Assembly: GCA_900299005.1 (NCBI GenBank) | Contig: OMID01000067.1 | Span: forward strand, 1-64,000 | Direction: 5' to 3' | DNA length: 64,000 nt | Source: Oxalobacteraceae bacterium | Lineage (GTDB): Bacteria; Pseudomonadota; Gammaproteobacteria; Burkholderiales; Burkholderiaceae_D | Part shown: positions 59,293 through 64,000 of the stretch, one piece after another | How the letters are laid out: the number at the start of each line of letters is the position of its first letter | How positions within the stretch are numbered: position 1 is the stretch's first letter | Translations under genes and position numbers: made by a program | The notes under the pieces: model-generated | Database searches by the model: none | What the model was told of the DNA's origin: nothing | Seen by the model: only the letters and a program-made list of their open reading frames with translations

Positions 59293-60009
59293 TTAACGAA
59301 TCACGCGCTCTATCAGCTGGGCCTGCCCGCCGCTACCCACCCGTAGCAGCGTTGATGCGCGCGTGCCGTAGTCCGGAGACTCGATGCAAATCGGCGATAA
59401 CAAACGCTCCCAGTCGAGCGAGACGCCGGTGTCCGGAAGGCGTCCGTCCGCAGCGCGCGTCGTGTCAGCCAGCATCTCAAAATACGCATCATCAGGTGCG
59501 CCCTGACACAGCAGGCTGGAAAATTGCGCCTTGGAGCGCAGCACCTTCGGCCAGGGCGTATCTAGCGAGCCGTTGGACAACCCATAAATGCCGGGCTCCA
59601 GCTGCTGGGTGGAGGTCTCTCCTTCATTGCTGAACCAGAAGCTGCGCTGGTGGTCGCCAAGCAGAAGATTGAAGCCGTTGTATTCAGCAGCATGGTCCTT
59701 CACATTCACGAGGTAATCCTCAGCGCTGACATCCGATTGCAGAAACTTCGCAACCAGCTCGCCTCGAGAACGAGCGTCAAGGCGCTTGTCGCTGCCCTTG
59801 CGAATATTCGTCAGCGCCGCAAACCGACCTGAGCGATTCACACCCAGCCAGGTGCCGCCGGCTTCCAGATCGCGACCGGCATACACGAAGGGATGGTCAT
59901 CCCACCAATGCGCTGGTTGCGATGGGCGGTTGAAAAATTCATCCCGATTGGCGGCCAGCACCAGCGGGCATTCGGGCATCAGCTTCCACGCGAAGACAAT
60001 CAGGCACAT
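59293..60009 (-). CDS. NRDE (TANGO2-like) family protein
   Basis: A 238-residue protein with the N-terminal Cys2 (MCLIVFAW) and NRDE motif at residues 21-24 ('LAANRDEFFNRPSQPAHWW'), plus 'GGTWLGVNRSGRFAALTNIR'. The NRDE/TANGO2 family has an Ntn-hydrolase-like arrangement; TANGO2 is linked to haem and lipid handling, but the bacterial reaction is not settled. It overlaps the upstream DUF4936 gene by 10 bp, in one leftward transcript with ygfZ. Confidence 0.9.
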   Translation of the reverse strand: MCLIVFAWKLMPECPLVLAANRDEFFNRPSQPAHWWDDHPFVYAGRDLEAGGTWLGVNRSGRFAALTNIRKGSDKRLDARSRGELVAKFLQSDVSAEDYLVNVKDHAAEYNGFNLLLGDHQRSFWFSNEGETSTQQLEPGIYGLSNGSLDTPWPKVLRSKAQFSSLLCQGAPDDAYFEMLADTTRAADGRLPDTGVSLDWERLLSPICIESPDYGTRASTLLRVGSGGQAQLIERVIR

Positions 60010-60287
60010 GTATCGACATCCACAAAAACTTCGACATGCCGCTCGCCGCGAATCAGTGCCATCAGACCATGGTCGTCAACAGCCTTGTGGAGTGCGGCGG
60101 CAAAATCTTCAGGCACTTGATGATAAACCTCCATCCAGGTCTGGCAACCTTCGCTCGGCTCCGGCCGACGCTTCAGGCTGTGCTGAATGGTGTATTCCTC
60201 GGCAAGCGACTGTTGCAGGGATTGAAGCCGCGGCCGAAGCATGAGCGTATTTGCCTCAGGAACACGGTAATAAACATAAATATCCAT
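60000..60287 (-). CDS. DUF4936 family protein
   Basis: A 95-residue protein of the DUF4936 family, common in Burkholderiales next to ygfZ: 'MDIYVYYRVPEANTLMLRPRLQSLQQSLAEEY' and 'TWMEVYHQVPEDFAAALHKAVDDHGL'. A ferredoxin-like fold is likely; function unknown. It starts 1 bp after ygfZ ends and overlaps the NRDE gene by 10 bp. Confidence 0.82.
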   Translation of the reverse strand: MDIYVYYRVPEANTLMLRPRLQSLQQSLAEEYTIQHSLKRRPEPSEGCQTWMEVYHQVPEDFAAALHKAVDDHGLMALIRGERHVEVFVDVDTCA

Positions 60288-60288
60288 C

Positions 60289-61254
60289 TCAGACGGTCAT
60301 CTCTAGCGAATAGGGCAGAACGCCGAATGTCAGCAGCGGGCCCTCAGCAGTGCCCACGTGAACGGATCCTTCAAGAGCATCGGTTTTTATCTCTACCAAG
60401 CAGTCGACATGACCGTCGGGTCCCGGTTCGGCATTGACGATCATTCCCGCAGGCTGAGCGGGATCTGCGGCAGAAAATACCTCGGTTCCTGGCGCAGCGA
60501 TGAGAGGATCCGGAACCTCGAGGCTGGCCAGCATCATCCGGCGTTTCAGTTTTCCGAGATACTGGCTGCGGGCCACGACTTCTTGTCCCGGATAGCAGCC
60601 CTTGCGAAAGTTCACACCGCCGACAAGCTCGAAATTCACCATTTGAGGGACGAATTGCTCGCGCGTGGCCTCAAGAATTTGCGGAACACCCGCCCGGATC
60701 TCAAGCCAGCGCCAGAAAGACTCTGGCCGCTCCGACACCCCGGCAGGCAAGGTCGCAAGCCATGCCTCGCGCTGCGCGACGGGTCCGACCCAGAGCGCCC
60801 GTCGCCATCCAGGACTGTCGCTCAGGCGAATCAGCCGTCCGCCGGCCACTGGCAGGGTGCGGTAGGGCAGCTCTGGCAGGGCGGTCAATTGCCGGGTGTC
60901 GGGTATCCCGATACCCACTGCGGCCAGCAAATGACTGACATCTTCGAGTCGCACCTGCGAGCGCATTATGAACATTTGCAGACGCTTCTGAAAACCGCTC
61001 AAGACACTCCGAGGCAAGATCATGAGGATCCCGTCATCCGTCGGCCATGTCAGCAAACTGGCCAGCAAGCGGCCTTTGGGCGAGCAGTAACCAGCCAGCC
61101 TGGCCTCGTCGGCCGTAAGATGGTCGATGTCATTGGTCAGCTGGTTGTGAAGAAAGTGACGGGCATCTTCGCCCGAAGCCCGGATTACGCCGAGATCCGA
61201 AAGTAAAGAGATAAAACCTTGTTGCTCAGTCATGAAATCGGGGGCGTCTGCCAT
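60289..61254 (-). CDS. ygfZ: Folate-binding protein YgfZ (GcvT-like)
   Basis: A 321-residue GcvT-fold protein. The diagnostic motif K-G-C-Y-x-G-Q-E occurs as 'KGCYPGQEVVARSQYLGKLKRR', with Cys220. YgfZ uses tetrahydrofolate and helps maintain or repair iron-sulfur enzymes such as MiaB. An alternative ATG seven codons in (61233) cannot be excluded because neither start has a good ribosome site. It leads the leftward ygfZ-DUF4936-NRDE operon and diverges from mltG with about 110 bp between. Confidence 0.9.
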   Translation of the reverse strand: MADAPDFMTEQQGFISLLSDLGVIRASGEDARHFLHNQLTNDIDHLTADEARLAGYCSPKGRLLASLLTWPTDDGILMILPRSVLSGFQKRLQMFIMRSQVRLEDVSHLLAAVGIGIPDTRQLTALPELPYRTLPVAGGRLIRLSDSPGWRRALWVGPVAQREAWLATLPAGVSERPESFWRWLEIRAGVPQILEATREQFVPQMVNFELVGGVNFRKGCYPGQEVVARSQYLGKLKRRMMLASLEVPDPLIAAPGTEVFSAADPAQPAGMIVNAEPGPDGHVDCLVEIKTDALEGSVHVGTAEGPLLTFGVLPYSLEMTV

Positions 61255-61365
61255 TGGACGCTATCATTACTCACTTTTCTGATTATAGAGGCGCATGAAA
61301 AATTGCGTCGATGCTCAATAGTCAACAGGCCCGGCTGCCCGGACCTGCAATGAGGGGGAGCCGGG

Positions 61366-62358
61366 GTGTTCAAGAAGATTATCGCGCTGGGCGTGCTAGT
61401 GGTGATGACTGCCAGTGCATTCCTTGTTTACTGGACGCGCGACCCACTCATTGCGACCGGAGGCGTTCCGGTAGAGTTCAGCATCACATCCGGCAGCGGC
61501 TTGCGTTCTGCGATGAGGCAAGTGCAGGCGGCCGGCGTGCCAGCGCACCCCCTCTTGATGGAGTTTCTCGCGCGCGGACTGGGTAAAGGCAGTGTCATCA
61601 AGCCGGGAAGCTACCGGCTGATGCCGGGAACGACTCCGTTGGGACTCGTGGATATGCTGGTCAAGGGCACTACAATCAAGGAGTCGCTTACCATTGTCGA
61701 GGGCTGGACTTTTCAGCAAATGCGCGCCGAGCTGGCTCGGCAGCAGTGGTTGCGCCATGACAGCGCAGAGCTCAGCCTCGAACAGCTACTGGATAAAGTG
61801 GCGCCAGGCTTCCCGCATCCCGAGGGTATTTTTTATCCGGACACCTATGTGTTTGAGCGCGGCAGCAGCGACCTGCAGATTTATCTGCAAGCGCATCAGC
61901 AGTTGATGAAAAAACTCAGGCAAGCCTGGGACGGACGGGCTGCCGAGCTGCCCTACGATAACCCCTATGAAGCCTTGATCATGGCGTCTATCGTAGAAAA
62001 GGAAACCGGCAAGGCAGAGGAGCGCAAGCGTATAGCGTCAGTGTTCATCAATCGCCTGCGCCGTGGAATGCTCCTACAGACCGATCCCACCGTGATTTAC
62101 GGTATGGGTGAGCGCTTTGATGGCAACATACGCAAACAGGATTTGCTGACCGATACGCCCTATAACACGTATCTTCGCCCAGGTTTGCCACCGACACCGA
62201 TTGCCTTACCGGGGCGGGCCGCGATTGACGCTGCATTGAATCCGGTTCAGGGCAAGGATCTTTATTTCGTTGCCAGGGGTGACGGTAGCAGCGAATTCTC
62301 GGAAAATCTCGAGGATCATAACCGGGCAGTGAATCGCTATCAACGCAACTCGCAGTAA
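61366..62358 (+). CDS. mltG: Endolytic murein transglycosylase MltG (YceG)
   Basis: A 330-residue inner-membrane-anchored lytic transglycosylase that cuts nascent glycan strands and so sets their length. The start is GTG at 61366 with GGGGGAG upstream. Seen: N-terminal anchor helix ('IALGVLVVMTASAFLVYW'), the LysM-like subdomain, catalytic Glu211 in 'ASIVEKETG', and the signature 'VFINRLRRGMLLQTDPTVIYGMG', 'TPYNTYLRPGLPPTPI'. Gene order mltG-tmk-holB is conserved widely in proteobacteria. Confidence 0.95.
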   Translation: MFKKIIALGVLVVMTASAFLVYWTRDPLIATGGVPVEFSITSGSGLRSAMRQVQAAGVPAHPLLMEFLARGLGKGSVIKPGSYRLMPGTTPLGLVDMLVKGTTIKESLTIVEGWTFQQMRAELARQQWLRHDSAELSLEQLLDKVAPGFPHPEGIFYPDTYVFERGSSDLQIYLQAHQQLMKKLRQAWDGRAAELPYDNPYEALIMASIVEKETGKAEERKRIASVFINRLRRGMLLQTDPTVIYGMGERFDGNIRKQDLLTDTPYNTYLRPGLPPTPIALPGRAAIDAALNPVQGKDLYFVARGDGSSEFSENLEDHNRAVNRYQRNSQ

Positions 62359-62389
62359 AACTCTGCGCTGACGCAAAACTATCCGTTAA

Positions 62390-63013
<624 letters not shown>

Positions 63014-63025
63014 TAAAACCTGGCC

Positions 63026-64000
63026 ATGACTGAATCTCTGTATCCCTGGCAGATCGCCGATTGGCAACGCTGGCAGCAGATGCGCGAGCGTCTGCCTCAT
63101 GCCATCCTTTTCCATGGTGCCGAAGGCATAGGCAAGGTGGCCTTTGCCGGCCATGCCGCGCAATCTCTGCTCTGCGAGAGCCCGGATGTCGAAGGCCACG
63201 CATGCGGCCAGTGCGCCTCGTGTGGCTGGGTTGTGCAGTACAGCCATCCTGACTTCCGCCGGGTTCGCCCCGAAGCGCTGGAGGCAGAAGACGAAGAAAA
63301 CAACCCAGAGCCTGAGGAAAGCAGCACAAAAAAATCTTCTGCCAGCAAGACTCCCTCGCGAGATATCCGGATAGAGCAAATCCGTTCCCTCGCCACCTTC
63401 ATGAATGTCTCCACGCATCGTGCGGGTCTGAGAGTGGTCATGCTTTATCCGGCCGAGGCGCTTAACGCCGCCTCGGCAAACGCGCTGTTAAAAACGCTTG
63501 AAGAGCCCCCTCCCGACACGGTTTTTTTGCTGGTCACTCATCGGATGGACCGCCTGTTGCCGACTATCCTGTCACGGTGCCGCCAGTTTCCCCTGCCATT
63601 GCCAGCCGCTGAAGCAGCACTCCGCTGGCTGGAATCACAACAGGTGAGCGATGCATCGCGCTGGCTCGCAGAGCAAGGAGGTGCGCCACTTGCTGCACTG
63701 GCGGCCTCTGAGGGAGAGTTCGCCAAGGCACAGGAAGAATGGCTCTCCCATCTGGCACGGCCGGACGCAGCCGCGGCGCTGATCGTGGCCGAGCGGCTAC
63801 AGAAAGTCGCTTTATCGCAGCTTGTCGCATGGCAGCAGCGCTGGCTCTATGACCTGCTGACCGTAAAGCTCGCGGGACGGGTACGCTACTACCCGCATCA
63901 TCGCAAGAACCTCGAGGCGCTTTCCGCACGGTTAAGCACAGAAAATCTTCAACAAGCGGTGCGTGAGGCTGGCTCACGTCGCGCAGTGGCAGATCATCCA
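63026..64000 (+). CDS. holB: DNA polymerase III delta-prime subunit, partial at window end
   Basis: The clamp-loader subunit HolB, truncated by the end of the window after 325 codons with no stop. Seen: 'YPWQIADWQRW' start, a degenerate Walker A ('GAEGIGKVAFA', as usual for delta-prime, which does not hydrolyse ATP), the zinc Cys set C50, C60, C63, C66 ('ACGQCASC'), the SRC motif in 'PTILSRCRQFPLPLP', and 'NALLKTLEEPPPDTVFLLVTH'. An acidic insert ('EALEAEDEENNPEPEESS') precedes the conserved 'IRIEQIRSLATF'. It starts 13 bp after tmk. Confidence 0.93.
   Translation, partial: MTESLYPWQIADWQRWQQMRERLPHAILFHGAEGIGKVAFAGHAAQSLLCESPDVEGHACGQCASCGWVVQYSHPDFRRVRPEALEAEDEENNPEPEESSTKKSSASKTPSRDIRIEQIRSLATFMNVSTHRAGLRVVMLYPAEALNAASANALLKTLEEPPPDTVFLLVTHRMDRLLPTILSRCRQFPLPLPAAEAALRWLESQQVSDASRWLAEQGGAPLAALAASEGEFAKAQEEWLSHLARPDAAAALIVAERLQKVALSQLVAWQQRWLYDLLTVKLAGRVRYYPHHRKNLEALSARLSTENLQQAVREAGSRRAVADHP

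Overview
The window reads as chromosome of a betaproteobacterium, most likely Burkholderiales. The sequence is moderately GC-rich and densely coding. Supporting signs are the ygfZ/DUF4936/NRDE block diverging from mltG-tmk-holB at the right end, a complete LivKHMGF-type transporter, many acyl-CoA enzymes, LysR regulators and a DUF1800/DUF1501 pair. The genus cannot be fixed by reading alone. I saw no rRNA, tRNA, CRISPR array, prophage or intact insertion sequence.

Layout. 1-7.0 kb: an Old Yellow Enzyme and a three-gene RND efflux system (outer-membrane channel, lipoprotein adaptor, inner-membrane pump). 7.2-14.1 kb: an HSL-type hydrolase, a 1309-residue AsmA-like protein and a PAS-GGDEF-EAL protein. 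14.3-20.5 kb: a secreted zincin-like protein with a di-haem peroxidase (leftward), then a DUF1800/DUF1501 export pair followed at once by a LysR regulator. 20.9-23.4 kb: an acyl-CoA dehydrogenase and an MmgE/PrpD protein. 23.5-28.4 kb: a leftward, mostly ATGA-coupled operon of a Gld-type ABC exporter, a DUF4340 protein and a HupE/UreJ-like membrane protein. 28.5-38.1 kb: an exported lactonase-like metallo-hydrolase, then rightward LivK/H/M/G/F with aldehyde dehydrogenase, SDR and zinc alcohol dehydrogenase, which together look like uptake and oxidation of one unknown substrate. 38.15-41.8 kb: an unusual leftward module of a Q/G-rich four-repeat protein, a small protein resembling a free-standing protease propeptide, a subtilase whose own N-terminus has the same domain, and a small HTH protein. 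42-50.4 kb: lactate permease, a second Old Yellow Enzyme, ribA, an OmpR-like regulator with a degenerate receiver, a LysR regulator and an MHS-type MFS transporter. 50.7-59.3 kb: a rightward beta-oxidation-like cluster. 59.3-64 kb: ygfZ/DUF4936/NRDE leftward, mltG-tmk-holB rightward; tmk carries a one-base frameshift and an altered DR motif, and holB runs off the window.

Two families of short non-coding repeats thread through the intergenic spaces. One is about 100 bp with four copies (12.2, 20.6, 45.4, 54.1 kb). The other is an inverted-repeat element at 54.2 kb with a matching arm at 38.6 kb. The most novel-looking content is the subtilase/propeptide-like/repeat-protein module, followed by the broken tmk and the two repeat families.
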